From: an uncultured Clostridia bacterium | GTDB taxonomy: Bacteria; Bacillota; Clostridia; TANB77; CAG-508 | Direction: 5' to 3' | DNA length: 64,000 bases | NCBI GenBank assembly: GCA_944392805.1 | Contig: CALXXZ010000001.1 | Coordinates: forward strand, 189,977 to 253,976 | Made by a program: the position numbers and the translations under genes | In this document: piece by piece, positions 32,328-42,086 of the stretch | How the letters are laid out: each line of letters opens with the position of its first letter | How positions within the stretch are numbered: position 1 is the first letter of the stretch | Notes under the pieces: model-generated | What the model saw: the letters and a program-made list of their open reading frames with translations, nothing else | What the model was told of the DNA's origin: nothing | Database searches by the model: none

Positions 32328-33986
32328 TTAGATTAATTTATTAAATATTTTTCTTATATTTTTCTTTATAAAAATATTTAAAATTATTAAAATAATTATT
32401 AAAATTAAATTCATAATTATTATTGAAATATTATAATTGATAGATTTGAATATTTTTCCAAAATACATCAAAATTAATACAATCGCAATTGTAATTACAT
32501 ATCTGTACATTTTATTATTATTATTTTTTGTAATTGATTCTATATTTGTCCAATCTAAATTTGGTTTTCTAATATCCACTATTATCATTATAGTACTATA
32601 TATTATATTTATTAATAATGATGTTATAAATACTATTATTGAATATAAAATTGGTATTTTTATACATGTATTTATTACTATTATTACTAATAAACTCATT
32701 ATAATATTTAATGTTATTTGTGGAATTAATTTTATTAAAATTTGTCTGTATAATGACATAGGTATATATTTCATAATTACTGCTTCTTTTCCTTCTTTAG
32801 ATATTGCTGTCATCGCTAAATTGTTAAATGTAGCTATTATCTGTATTATTACTAAAACTGTACATGTTGCTTCTATTTTTATTTGTTCAATTCCTACACT
32901 TTCTATATAATTATCTGTTTGTAATTGGTCTATAAACATTGGTGTTAATATTTTTAATAAAAATAATGCTAATATTATTATATTAATATAATTAAATATT
33001 GTTTGCGTAAAATATGTTGTATTTTTGAATATTTTTTTTATTTCTATTTTTAAATATTTTATTTCTTTTTTCTGTTTTTTATAATTATTTTTTATTTTAT
33101 TTTCTTTTTTATTTTTTATTTTATTTTTCGTTTGTATCTTTAATATTTTATATGTATATGTTCTTTTTCCTATTAATATAAATAATATAAATAAAATAAA
33201 ATTAATTATTATTATTTTTAATATATTAAATATATTGTTTATTATATTTTTTTCTGTTAATAATTTTACTATTGGCTTTATTATTATAAATTTCTGGTCC
33301 ATTTCATCAAAATTCTGATTTATTATTTCTATATTTGTTTCATTATTTATTTGATTTACATTTCCCATTATAATATTAAATACTAGTATTGTTAATATCC
33401 CTGTTAAAGTAAATACTATTAATAATTGTACTAAATTTTGTTTTTTTATTTTTCCAAATATTTTCATTAGTATTAATGTTAATATTCCTATTATTATTGT
33501 AAATAATATTGGAAATATTGCTAATGTAAATATTCCATATATAAAATATTTTATTGTTCCTGCTACTAGTATTCCATACATAAACATAGGTATAGCTAAT
33601 ACTACCGCTTCAAACATATACATTATTACTATTATTGTAAATAATTTTGCAATTAATATTTCTATGGGTTTTAAGGGTAATGGTAATATATATTCTATGT
33701 CTTTTGAATAGAAAAATAAATTACATTCTAATATTATTAGTTGATATAACATTAATGTTGCTATTATTGGAAAATATATTTTAAGAAATATTTCTGGTGT
33801 ATTTTGAGCTTCTAAATTACTTATTAAATATACATTTATATATGTTATACAAAATATTAATGTTACTCCTAACCATATTGTCGACGATTTTTTATTTATT
33901 TTATTTTTTTCATTTTTTATATTTAATTTTTCTATATATTCTCTTAAAAATATTTTAGTTAAATTTTTTATTTTATTATTTATCAT
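32328..33986 (-). CDS. ABC-2-type exporter permease-like membrane protein
   Basis: 552 residues with about 12 hydrophobic segments in two halves separated by a lysine-rich loop (about 285-320). The N-terminal half has the pattern FYSKDIEYILPLPLKPIEIL, seen in putative ABC exporter permeases that act with a separate ATPase. No ATPase gene is adjacent, so substrate and partner are unknown. GGGAGAAAAAAT precedes the ATG. Codon usage is extremely AT-rich with many isoleucines, as for other membrane proteins here. Its relation to the neighbouring T4SS cluster is unclear; a terminator separates them. Confidence 0.72.
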   Translation of the reverse strand: MINNKIKNLTKIFLREYIEKLNIKNEKNKINKKSSTIWLGVTLIFCITYINVYLISNLEAQNTPEIFLKIYFPIIATLMLYQLIILECNLFFYSKDIEYILPLPLKPIEILIAKLFTIIVIMYMFEAVVLAIPMFMYGILVAGTIKYFIYGIFTLAIFPILFTIIIGILTLILMKIFGKIKKQNLVQLLIVFTLTGILTILVFNIIMGNVNQINNETNIEIINQNFDEMDQKFIIIKPIVKLLTEKNIINNIFNILKIIIINFILFILFILIGKRTYTYKILKIQTKNKIKNKKENKIKNNYKKQKKEIKYLKIEIKKIFKNTTYFTQTIFNYINIIILALFLLKILTPMFIDQLQTDNYIESVGIEQIKIEATCTVLVIIQIIATFNNLAMTAISKEGKEAVIMKYIPMSLYRQILIKLIPQITLNIIMSLLVIIVINTCIKIPILYSIIVFITSLLINIIYSTIMIIVDIRKPNLDWTNIESITKNNNNKMYRYVITIAIVLILMYFGKIFKSINYNISIIIMNLILIIILIILNIFIKKNIRKIFNKLI

Positions 33987-34015
33987 ATTTTTTCTCCCAC
34001 AGTTATTATAACATA

Positions 34016-34051
34016 AAGAAGCGATAAAATAAATATATTTTACCGCTTCTT
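34016..34051 (-). terminator. Terminator at the end of the T4SS cluster
   Basis: AAGAAGCG with the adjoining TAAAATA pairs with TATTTTA and CGCTTCTT; loop of about four, T-run beyond. It follows the last T4SS-cluster gene by 3 bases. Confidence 0.8.
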
Positions 34052-34054
34052 TTA

Positions 34055-35359
34055 TTATTCTGCAAATGATATTTCGAAATCTGTTCCTTCTAGTAATCTA
34101 ACAAGTATTGATACTTCTTTTGTTTCATTTTGTCCATTACTAATTTGGACTTTAACTATATATACATCGCCATTTATATCTATTGATCCATTTCCTAATA
34201 TATTAACATTATAAAAATTTTCATTTATATAATTTTTTAATTGTTCTATATTTGGAAATTTATTGTTTTTATATTGCTCATTTAATTTGTTATATACATA
34301 TTTATAATCTTTATTATTTATAGCTTCTATTATCTTTTGTATATTAGCTGATACTTTATTTTGACTACTCATAGCATTATATTTTTCAATATCTTCTTCA
34401 TCTTCTAGAGTATAATTATCTAATATTACTTTATAGTCCATATATGCATCTTCTATAAAAATATAATATTTTTTATTTTGATCGACACATGTATATATAG
34501 TATTACCATCTACTTTTTCAACTAAATATTTTTCTGGTCTTGTCGAAAAAATTATGTCTCTACTACTATTTACATATTCTTCAAATTCTTCTAAACTAGC
34601 AAATCTAGCCTTTCTATATTCTTCATCTAAAAGATTATATGCTATATCGGGTTTTGCTAAAATTATTTTTTTAAATGTTTCTATATATTTTTTAACAATA
34701 TTTTCTTGACTTGTTTTTTCATATGTAAAAACATTATTTTCGTTTTTTTCAATTTCTGTTTGTGTAGTCTCTGTGACTTCTATATTATCTATTTCAGTTG
34801 TATTATTTAGTAATGGCTCTATCGAAAATGTTGTATTTATTATATCAAAATTTACAATTGCATATATATCTTTTATATAAGAGTTTTCTAAATTCTCAAT
34901 AAATCCATATGTCACATAACTAACTATATTATCATTTTGTTCTATACCACTAATTTTTATTGGAACATATATTACTTTTTCTTGTATTTCATCAATATAA
35001 TTTTCTATATTGTCTGAATTAATCTGATTTTTATTAATATAGTCAACATTAAGTATTTCTATAATAGTGTTATTAATTATACTTAAAAATTCTTCATCAT
35101 CATAATATGTATTTCTTCTATTTATTAAATCTAAATAATTTTGTACACAATTTGCTACTGTATAAAATTCAGCATGTGACATTACCTTAGTTAGATTCTC
35201 TCTACTATACCCTGATGTTTCTTCTATTTCTTCTGGAGGAATATTTTCATTTCCTCCAGTATCATTTTTCAGTAAAATAAATATTATTATGCCTATTACT
35301 ATAACAATTACTATAAATATTGGAATTATAATCATAATTATTCTTTTAAACTTTTCCAT
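34055..35359 (-). CDS. Membrane-anchored protein with possible NTF2/VirB8-like repeats, T4SS cluster
   Basis: 434 residues. One N-terminal membrane helix (about 7-31, IIMIIIPIFIVIVIVIGIII) then an extracytoplasmic part. Two stretches, NIVKKYIETFKKIILAKPDI to YIFIEDAYMDYKVIL and ANIQKIIEAINNKDYKYVYN to VRLLEGTDFEISF, share the helix-helix-beta layout of NTF2-like domains as in VirB8/TcpC; this is a fold guess by pattern. It is the last gene of the T4SS operon, 13 bp after the lysin gene, with a good ribosome site (GAGGTG). Likely a channel scaffold protein, but not proven. Confidence 0.7.
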   Translation of the reverse strand: MEKFKRIIMIIIPIFIVIVIVIGIIIFILLKNDTGGNENIPPEEIEETSGYSRENLTKVMSHAEFYTVANCVQNYLDLINRRNTYYDDEEFLSIINNTIIEILNVDYINKNQINSDNIENYIDEIQEKVIYVPIKISGIEQNDNIVSYVTYGFIENLENSYIKDIYAIVNFDIINTTFSIEPLLNNTTEIDNIEVTETTQTEIEKNENNVFTYEKTSQENIVKKYIETFKKIILAKPDIAYNLLDEEYRKARFASLEEFEEYVNSSRDIIFSTRPEKYLVEKVDGNTIYTCVDQNKKYYIFIEDAYMDYKVILDNYTLEDEEDIEKYNAMSSQNKVSANIQKIIEAINNKDYKYVYNKLNEQYKNNKFPNIEQLKNYINENFYNVNILGNGSIDINGDVYIVKVQISNGQNETKEVSILVRLLEGTDFEISFAE

Positions 35360-35372
35360 TAATTCACCTCTT

Positions 35373-38306
35373 TTACATTGGCTCTATAATTGCTTTTACA
35401 GAAAATCCAAATCCTCTTCCAGGTCTTTTTATATCAACCATTTTTCTAAGTTCTTCTTGATTTCTATATGGTCCATCTAATCCAGAAGCAGAATCCATAA
35501 CATAAAATACATAACCTTGTTGTCTTTGTTCTTCCGTTACTGGAACTAGAGCTAATACGTGTCCTTCTATTCTAGCAATAGCACATTTTCCTTCTGACAA
35601 TGCTGTTATTGTCTCTGAATATGTCGGATACATTCTAGATTTTAATTTATAATATATTTGTAAAAACTGACTATTACAAAGTCCAGCATAATTACTTCCT
35701 ACACCATTTGTATAATAACTATTATAATTTGGGAAATAGCTTTCTAGTGCTGTTACAAAACTATCAGGATTTACATTAGGTTTATTTGTTAGTCCTGCTA
35801 CTATCATTGCCATACTTGTTGGTCCACATCCAGAACTACTTATTGTTTTTCCTGGTGCACCGAATCTTCTATAAGCATAATTTCGTTGATAGTAATGTGG
35901 AAATGTATATCCCATTACTGATACTTTATCTGCATTAATGTAATCTTCGTTTGATCCAGTAGGTTTTTCTTTGCCACTAAATTGGTTTAAATACATTATT
36001 GCCTTATCTATTCTATTTTGCATACTTGAACTAGCAGCTTCTGCACTTGGTCTTTCAAAACAATAGCAAAATACTTTTGTAGCTGTTTCAATATTATCAG
36101 CATCTTTCCATTCTGATGGACTATGTTTTACCCCATCATAATAAGATTTGGAGGTAATTAATTGTTTTTCTGCAAAGCCATTTCCATTTGTTAATTCTGC
36201 AACCAAAAATTCAACTTGTGTATCTTCATCTTGCCATGTTTTTCCTTTAGATGCTGCATATGCTCTCAATTGTGCATTTCTTCCTTTACCGCTATCACGT
36301 GGATAATTTGTCCATTGACAAATTCCTATTCCTCCGTTAAATTCATCATATCCACCTTCTACTCTAGTAGGATCAAATGAACCTGACTCATGATGTATAT
36401 TCCCCATGGCTCCTGCTACAGCAATATCACTAAGTCCTAAGTCTTTTAGAGCGAACCATACTTTTTCTTGTATAGTTCCACCATAAATTGGATTCGTTAT
36501 AGAGCTAAAAGATAATTCGGATTCATAATAGCTAAAGTCAAAATTCATATTATATGTTTCATTTCCAGTTACTAAATATATTAAATGCCTAGTTACATCA
36601 ACCATATTTGCAGTATCTGCATTTCTCTCTATTATATCAAGTAACCAACTTACACTTCCCATATTGGATAGTACTCTATATACATTTGTATCTTGGAATG
36701 CAAGATTTACAAAATTAGGGTCTGCATTTGGATCTTTATCAACTTTTGCTCTAGGTTTGCTAGGAGGTATTCTTTCATATTTGCTAAGAGTTGTTTCTGT
36801 ACTTGATTCATATTGATGATTTATAGTTTTTCTACCAGTATAAGTATAACTTATATATGGAACTTTACTTGTTCCTGTCGTTCCTTGAACATGAGAATAT
36901 GGTGGAAGAGCTTCCCATTCATTTGTACTTATATCATTATCCCAGTCTTCATCTGGCACTGAATTTTTATTAGTATTTATGGGTTGTTGTTCAATAGTAT
37001 TTTTATAATTAATCATAACTTCCACAATCCATACATCAGCGTGCATTATTTCACATTGTATATTATCAGTATATGTTGTTATTGTATTTCTTATTTCATA
37101 ATCATAGCCCTCTGTATCCCAACCATCATGTGAAGGTCTTTCTTTAATAGGTGTATGATTTCCTTTTAAGTATTCTACATATCTTTCTCTAAATTCTTCT
37201 CTATATTTTTCAGTATTTGTACTCACAACTTTATCAATATTGTCATATATTCCTATTTTTATCTCAGAATCATATGCTAAATCTGCTAAACTTAATACAA
37301 ATTGATCACTTTTAGTCATTACTAGAAATGCCCATAAATATTCAAATGGTAAAGTATACTTTTGAACCATCATCTTGTAATTTATTGTCTGCTCTTCAAT
37401 AGTATAATCAACAAATGATGCTTCTATAGAACTAGAGTCATCTTTATCTACGACATATCTGGAATCATAATATGCCGTAATTTCTTCACCAGTTATTCCA
37501 GCTCTTATTTTTTTTCTATTAGTTTGCCAAGTTGTATTATTACTATAAAAATCCCCTTCTTCTCTTTTCCAAGTTGCTATTTTTATATTTCCATTTTCAT
37601 CTAAAGTAAAAAAGTTCAATACATCTGTATTTCCCATCAACTCATATCTTTCCATTTTTTCTTCGAACTCATCATTAGAAATCCATTTTAAAGTTATTGC
37701 TTGTTCTTGTTGAGTATCAGGGTCTGTTGTATATCTAACAAATTCTACAATTCCATTTAATTTATCTGGTGCTAGTCCTTCAATTTTTGGATATTGCGTT
37801 ATAAGTTCTACATCTAGTAATTTTTGTAAATCTTCAGGTTTTTTTAAATATTTAGGATATACGTCATTTGTACACCATAAAATTTCTGCATGTGTAAGAT
37901 CAGTTAATTTTGTTATTGTTTTCCCTAATTTTTCTTCTACATCAAAAATATCTATGATTTCTGCCTCTGTAAAATTTGCAATTTCTTCTTCTGTAAATCC
38001 CATATCTAAGAGTGATTGGTTTATTAATTTTTCTTTATCTACGCTAATACCATCTTGTAGCGTTGCTTGCGCTGTTTTAGTATATGTAGACGGATTACCT
38101 TTTTCATCTTTCCATGTTCCTTCTTCTATACTTAAAAACCACGTTATAGCACTCAATAATACCATGATAATAATAATCGGTATTAAAACTATTGCAACTT
38201 TAATTCCAATGCTAATAGCTATTCTTTTTATTGCATTTCTTACTTGATTTTTTGCAGGATTATTATTATTTTTATTGTTTTTATTATTATCTTGCTTTTC
38301 TGCCAT
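35373..38306 (-). CDS. T4SS-associated cell-wall hydrolase: tail-lysozyme plus C39-like peptidase
   Basis: 977 residues. After an asparagine/lysine-rich cytoplasmic start there is one membrane helix (about 30-55, IKVAIVLIPIIIIMVLLSAI), then an about 550-residue extracellular part without recognised domain. Residues about 608-735 form a phage-tail-type lysozyme domain (VAGAMGNIHHESGSFDP with the catalytic glutamate, GGIGICQWTN). The C-terminus (about 789-977) is C39-like: SGCGPTSMAMIVAGL with the probable catalytic cysteine, EGHVLALVPV with the histidine, and YVMDSASG. It would open peptidoglycan for the channel, the VirB1 role. GAAGGTGGTGCC precedes the ATG. Confidence 0.88.
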   Translation of the reverse strand: MAEKQDNNKNNKNNNNPAKNQVRNAIKRIAISIGIKVAIVLIPIIIIMVLLSAITWFLSIEEGTWKDEKGNPSTYTKTAQATLQDGISVDKEKLINQSLLDMGFTEEEIANFTEAEIIDIFDVEEKLGKTITKLTDLTHAEILWCTNDVYPKYLKKPEDLQKLLDVELITQYPKIEGLAPDKLNGIVEFVRYTTDPDTQQEQAITLKWISNDEFEEKMERYELMGNTDVLNFFTLDENGNIKIATWKREEGDFYSNNTTWQTNRKKIRAGITGEEITAYYDSRYVVDKDDSSSIEASFVDYTIEEQTINYKMMVQKYTLPFEYLWAFLVMTKSDQFVLSLADLAYDSEIKIGIYDNIDKVVSTNTEKYREEFRERYVEYLKGNHTPIKERPSHDGWDTEGYDYEIRNTITTYTDNIQCEIMHADVWIVEVMINYKNTIEQQPINTNKNSVPDEDWDNDISTNEWEALPPYSHVQGTTGTSKVPYISYTYTGRKTINHQYESSTETTLSKYERIPPSKPRAKVDKDPNADPNFVNLAFQDTNVYRVLSNMGSVSWLLDIIERNADTANMVDVTRHLIYLVTGNETYNMNFDFSYYESELSFSSITNPIYGGTIQEKVWFALKDLGLSDIAVAGAMGNIHHESGSFDPTRVEGGYDEFNGGIGICQWTNYPRDSGKGRNAQLRAYAASKGKTWQDEDTQVEFLVAELTNGNGFAEKQLITSKSYYDGVKHSPSEWKDADNIETATKVFCYCFERPSAEAASSSMQNRIDKAIMYLNQFSGKEKPTGSNEDYINADKVSVMGYTFPHYYQRNYAYRRFGAPGKTISSSGCGPTSMAMIVAGLTNKPNVNPDSFVTALESYFPNYNSYYTNGVGSNYAGLCNSQFLQIYYKLKSRMYPTYSETITALSEGKCAIARIEGHVLALVPVTEEQRQQGYVFYVMDSASGLDGPYRNQEELRKMVDIKRPGRGFGFSVKAIIEPM

Positions 38307-38390
38307 GGCACCACCTTCTTTTTATATTCACTATATAAATTATATCATATCATTATCTATTTTTCTACTTTTTTCTCTGTATTCTTACAA

Positions 38391-38417
38391 AAAAAATTGC
38401 ATTTTCATGCAATTTTT
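38391..38417 (-). terminator. Hairpin terminator or attenuator inside the T4SS cluster
   Basis: AAATTGCAT (38394-38402) and ATGCAATTT (38407-38415) with a short loop and T-run on the minus strand, right at the stop of the 314-residue gene and before the lysin gene. Confidence 0.65.
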
Positions 38418-39360
38418 ATAAATTTATTTTTATACTCTTTTTATCAGTATTATTATTGTTTATTATAACATCTGAAAATATTATCGATTTCATCTCAGCT
38501 TTACTACTACTATAAGCTTTTGAGAATTTAACTTCAATTTCTGTAGAAAAGTTTTTATTAACTTTTAGCATATTATCAATAAGTTCATTACTATAAGCAT
38601 AATACTTAACATTGTTGCTATCTTGTAAATAAATTGTTTTTGGATCTTCCAATGTATCTAATACTATATTATTTTCTGATTGATTTTCAACTTTTATTTT
38701 ATATATTTCATAGTCCATATAAATATGTTTTTCTATAATATTAAATTTTATATCGTCAATTATTTGTTCTTTATTAATTTCTTCTCTTCCAATATAATTA
38801 TTTAAATTTAATTTAAGCTCATCATTTTCTTCAACTACTGTTATATTGTCTTGTATTCCTTGATCTGATAAATTTCCTGTACTCATCATATCGTTTAAAA
38901 TATTTACTCTATATGTATTAAGAACCCAATTTTCTATATTTGCTATTTTTTTTGTATTTGTATTAAAAATTTGGTCATAATATAATGTCTTGAATTTTTC
39001 AATATTTTGATACATTTCGTTTTTACAATCTGTTGATACCAAATTATATGCTTGCTCTATATTTTGATTATTACATGCTGAAACAAATTCCTCAATTACC
39101 TTACTTGCATCTTCTAAGTCTTTTTCATCAACTTTTTCACCAGTTACTACTGATTCCTCATTTGTAATATGGGTATTTCCATTCCCTGAGTATGTTGTAT
39201 CTATATTATTAATCCCATTAAGTTGATTTTGCTCATTTTGATTTTCCATTCTCATTAATTTGTTTAGCAATTGTATAGACAAGAAAACAAGAACTATAAA
39301 TATTATGATAGCCCAAATTTTTTCTTTATTTTTATAATAAAATCTTCTTAATTTATGCAT
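38416..39360 (-). CDS. Membrane-anchored protein with possible NTF2/VirB8-like region, T4SS cluster
   Basis: 314 residues. A basic N-terminus, one membrane helix (about 15-32, IWAIIIFIVLVFLSIQLL), a low-complexity asparagine-rich linker, then VIEEFVSACNNQNIEQAYNL, VSTDCKNEMYQNIEKFKTLY, a helix pattern like NTF2-like domains of conjugation proteins, and a beta-rich C-terminus (KIKVENQSENNIVLDTLEDP). AGAGGAG precedes the ATG. It lies 22 bp after the VirB6-like gene. Probably part of the cell-envelope channel; the fold is inferred. Confidence 0.68.
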   Translation of the reverse strand: MHKLRRFYYKNKEKIWAIIIFIVLVFLSIQLLNKLMRMENQNEQNQLNGINNIDTTYSGNGNTHITNEESVVTGEKVDEKDLEDASKVIEEFVSACNNQNIEQAYNLVSTDCKNEMYQNIEKFKTLYYDQIFNTNTKKIANIENWVLNTYRVNILNDMMSTGNLSDQGIQDNITVVEENDELKLNLNNYIGREEINKEQIIDDIKFNIIEKHIYMDYEIYKIKVENQSENNIVLDTLEDPKTIYLQDSNNVKYYAYSNELIDNMLKVNKNFSTEIEVKFSKAYSSSKAEMKSIIFSDVIINNNNTDKKSIKINL

Positions 39361-39382
39361 ATTTATAGTTCTCCTCTCTTCA

Positions 39383-42073
39383 TTAGAAATTAATTTGCTC
39401 TATATTTTCTCTCATTTTATCTATTTGTGGTTGTGAAGCTCCTGATCGTGCATATCTTTCCATAGCTTTGTCTAGATCTTCTTGTGTTTTAGCTATAGTT
39501 GATAATCTTGCTGCTGCTATATTTTGTTTACTTGCTTTATTATTTTTATCAAGTGACATTGCTTTCATAATTAAACTATTATCAGTTATACCATATTTTC
39601 TAAATTCTACTGCTTCATTCATAACTTTATCAATATCTGCTTTTTTAGTTAATCCAAATTTATCTGCATATAATTTTCTCATTTCAGCATCTTTCTTAAA
39701 TTCTTCATCTTTTTTCTGGTTTATCATTTTTTTATAGTCGCTTCCATATCGTGTTTTTTGTATTTCTTCATGTTGATTTTTTACATTCTCTGAAATACCT
39801 GAAACAAAAGAAATACCTCTATTAGATAGTCCACTACCTATTGCTGAACCAGCATACATTCCACTTATTCCATATTTTAGTGCATCTCCAGGACTACCAT
39901 TAGCAATTCCTGCAGCTAATCCTATCGCAGCCCCTGCACTACCCATTGTAATCTTAGCTACATCTTTTACACCTTTAGTAAATGTCTTTCCTGCCATATT
40001 TTTTATGTGACTTCCTGAGATATTTTTTCTGAAATTGTTTCTAAATGCTGTACCAAGATAACTTTTTGGTTTTTTTGAACTATTGTCTACTGGTTCTGGA
40101 TCTATTTGTGGTTCAGGTTCAGGATCAGGATTATTATTACCATCATCTATAGGCTCCCTTTGATTATTTGATGGTCCTATGTATGTATTATCATTAGGAT
40201 CATTTTCATCTAATAAATCATTTGGATTTTGTTCTCCTGGGTTTGGCTCACCTGAATCTCCTTCTTGGCCATTTCCTCCCGGATTATTTTCTTCTGGCTC
40301 ATTTCTTCCTGTATTATTTCCTTGTTGACCTTCTGCTACAGCATCATCAAGTAGATTTGGTAGTCCATTTCCAGAATTTGCAGATCTATCTAAAAAGTCA
40401 TTTTGAGATTCTTTAATTTTATCATTTCCTCCACCTGTTTTTTTATCTTCTTTTTTTCCGCTATTAGCAAAACTTCCTAGTGATTTCATTGCTGTCATTG
40501 TCATTGCTACACCTGCTGCACCTGCTAAGAATCCCGGTGATGATGCCTTATCAAATCCAAACATCTTTCTTAAGAATTTCTCTGCAGGTATCATAAATCC
40601 TATTACTACTAATGAATATACGACATTTTGACCTGCAATATCATATGCCATACTGATAAATATTATATATAATAACAAATGAAATGGTTGTATTATTAAA
40701 TTATATACATATTCTTTCATCCACATTTCGAAAGCTTGTGCTTTTCCGTCTTTTATCTTATCTATTGGATATGTCATAGCAACAAATGGAGCTATTACTG
40801 TCAAAAATAATACATATAATAACCTCTTAAGATATGTGAATGTAAATAGTACTGTGAAGAAGACTAATACTAAATAACAAATTGCATATCCTACATATGC
40901 TGCCGTTCCATCTTTTCTCTGTGCTTCAAATCTAAATCTTCCTATTTGGTTTGTTTCCCATACAACTTGCCCGTTACCTGGTAATAAGTCTTCACTATAT
41001 CCTTGATTTTTCAATTCTTCTGCTAATTTGTCTGCATCTTCTATTATAGTTACATCTCCATTAGCTTCTGCAATAGTTGATAACATATTTACAACATTAT
41101 CTACAAATACATTAAGGAAAACCATAAAATAATGCATTACAAATATCAAACATATCGCTACAAGCCAATCTCCTAGCATTTGCTGATATTTAGCCTTTTC
41201 AGAAGCAATACTTGATGTCAACATTTTTATTCCTACATATATTAATACTAACATTAATCCAATTAAAGCAATATTTCTTATTGTATAATACCATTTTGCA
41301 ATATTACTTTTTAATTCATATGCAGAATTATTAACAGATGTTACTATTCTTTCTCCATCATCTTCTTGAATTGTACCATCACCATTTTTGTCTTCATCGT
41401 AATAATACCTTTTTACTTTATAATCTTGCACCATTGATGTATCATCTATCTTCTTTTCGTTATATTCTTCAACTGTCATTACCTCTGTTGATGAGTCCTC
41501 TTTTTCTAATTCAACCATTACTGTTTTAGGATTGAATATATTAACATCAAATAGCAAAATTTGTCCTAAAAATATCTCTTCTGGACTTATATGAATTGAT
41601 GGTAGAAATATATTATCTGGCATATCATCTGCAGATATAGCCGAATACGCAATATACACAGCAGCAGCATTAGCAACTGCTCCTATTATTCCACTAGTTA
41701 ATCCTGCTGCTAGAATTGGTCCTACAAAAGGAATAAAAGCTGCTAGCCATCCTATAAATGCTACCGCACATAATCCTATTATTACGGACATTACTACTTT
41801 AAGAGCTGTTTTTATAACATCTAACCATGATGTTTCATTATTAAAAATCAATCCAGCTGGTGTTCCCATAATTGATTTATGTATAATTTCCATTATACCA
41901 TCGCCTAAAACTAATATTAAATCAACAATAGGATCTAGTAATTGTCCACCAAGTGCTGATAATTCACTAGCAGCATTCGACCTAGGTGTTAGTATAAAGT
42001 TAAATATAGTTAAACATACACATAATGTAGCTATTAATTTAAATAAAAACTTTCTGTTTGTAAAAAAACTCAT
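39383..42073 (-). CDS. VirB6/TrbL-like polytopic T4SS membrane protein
   Basis: 896 residues. Signal-like N-terminus (FKLIATLCVCLTIFNFIL ending SNAA), then about seven membrane helices between residues 70 and 500 (for example VVMSVIIGLCAVAFIGWLAA and IRNIALIGLMLVLIYVGIKM), with an extracellular loop about 150-250. The segment AICYLVLVFFTVLFTFTYLK and RLLYVLFLTVIAPFVAMTYP is characteristic of TrbL/VirB6-like proteins of Gram-positive T4SS. The C-terminal about 370 residues are hydrophilic with an acidic Gly/Asn/Pro/Glu section and a helical end, the usual soluble tail. It forms the inner-membrane part of the channel. Overlaps none; virB4 is 13 bp upstream. Confidence 0.88.
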   Translation of the reverse strand: MSFFTNRKFLFKLIATLCVCLTIFNFILTPRSNAASELSALGGQLLDPIVDLILVLGDGIMEIIHKSIMGTPAGLIFNNETSWLDVIKTALKVVMSVIIGLCAVAFIGWLAAFIPFVGPILAAGLTSGIIGAVANAAAVYIAYSAISADDMPDNIFLPSIHISPEEIFLGQILLFDVNIFNPKTVMVELEKEDSSTEVMTVEEYNEKKIDDTSMVQDYKVKRYYYDEDKNGDGTIQEDDGERIVTSVNNSAYELKSNIAKWYYTIRNIALIGLMLVLIYVGIKMLTSSIASEKAKYQQMLGDWLVAICLIFVMHYFMVFLNVFVDNVVNMLSTIAEANGDVTIIEDADKLAEELKNQGYSEDLLPGNGQVVWETNQIGRFRFEAQRKDGTAAYVGYAICYLVLVFFTVLFTFTYLKRLLYVLFLTVIAPFVAMTYPIDKIKDGKAQAFEMWMKEYVYNLIIQPFHLLLYIIFISMAYDIAGQNVVYSLVVIGFMIPAEKFLRKMFGFDKASSPGFLAGAAGVAMTMTAMKSLGSFANSGKKEDKKTGGGNDKIKESQNDFLDRSANSGNGLPNLLDDAVAEGQQGNNTGRNEPEENNPGGNGQEGDSGEPNPGEQNPNDLLDENDPNDNTYIGPSNNQREPIDDGNNNPDPEPEPQIDPEPVDNSSKKPKSYLGTAFRNNFRKNISGSHIKNMAGKTFTKGVKDVAKITMGSAGAAIGLAAGIANGSPGDALKYGISGMYAGSAIGSGLSNRGISFVSGISENVKNQHEEIQKTRYGSDYKKMINQKKDEEFKKDAEMRKLYADKFGLTKKADIDKVMNEAVEFRKYGITDNSLIMKAMSLDKNNKASKQNIAAARLSTIAKTQEDLDKAMERYARSGASQPQIDKMRENIEQINF

Positions 42074-42086
42074 TTCACTACTCCTC

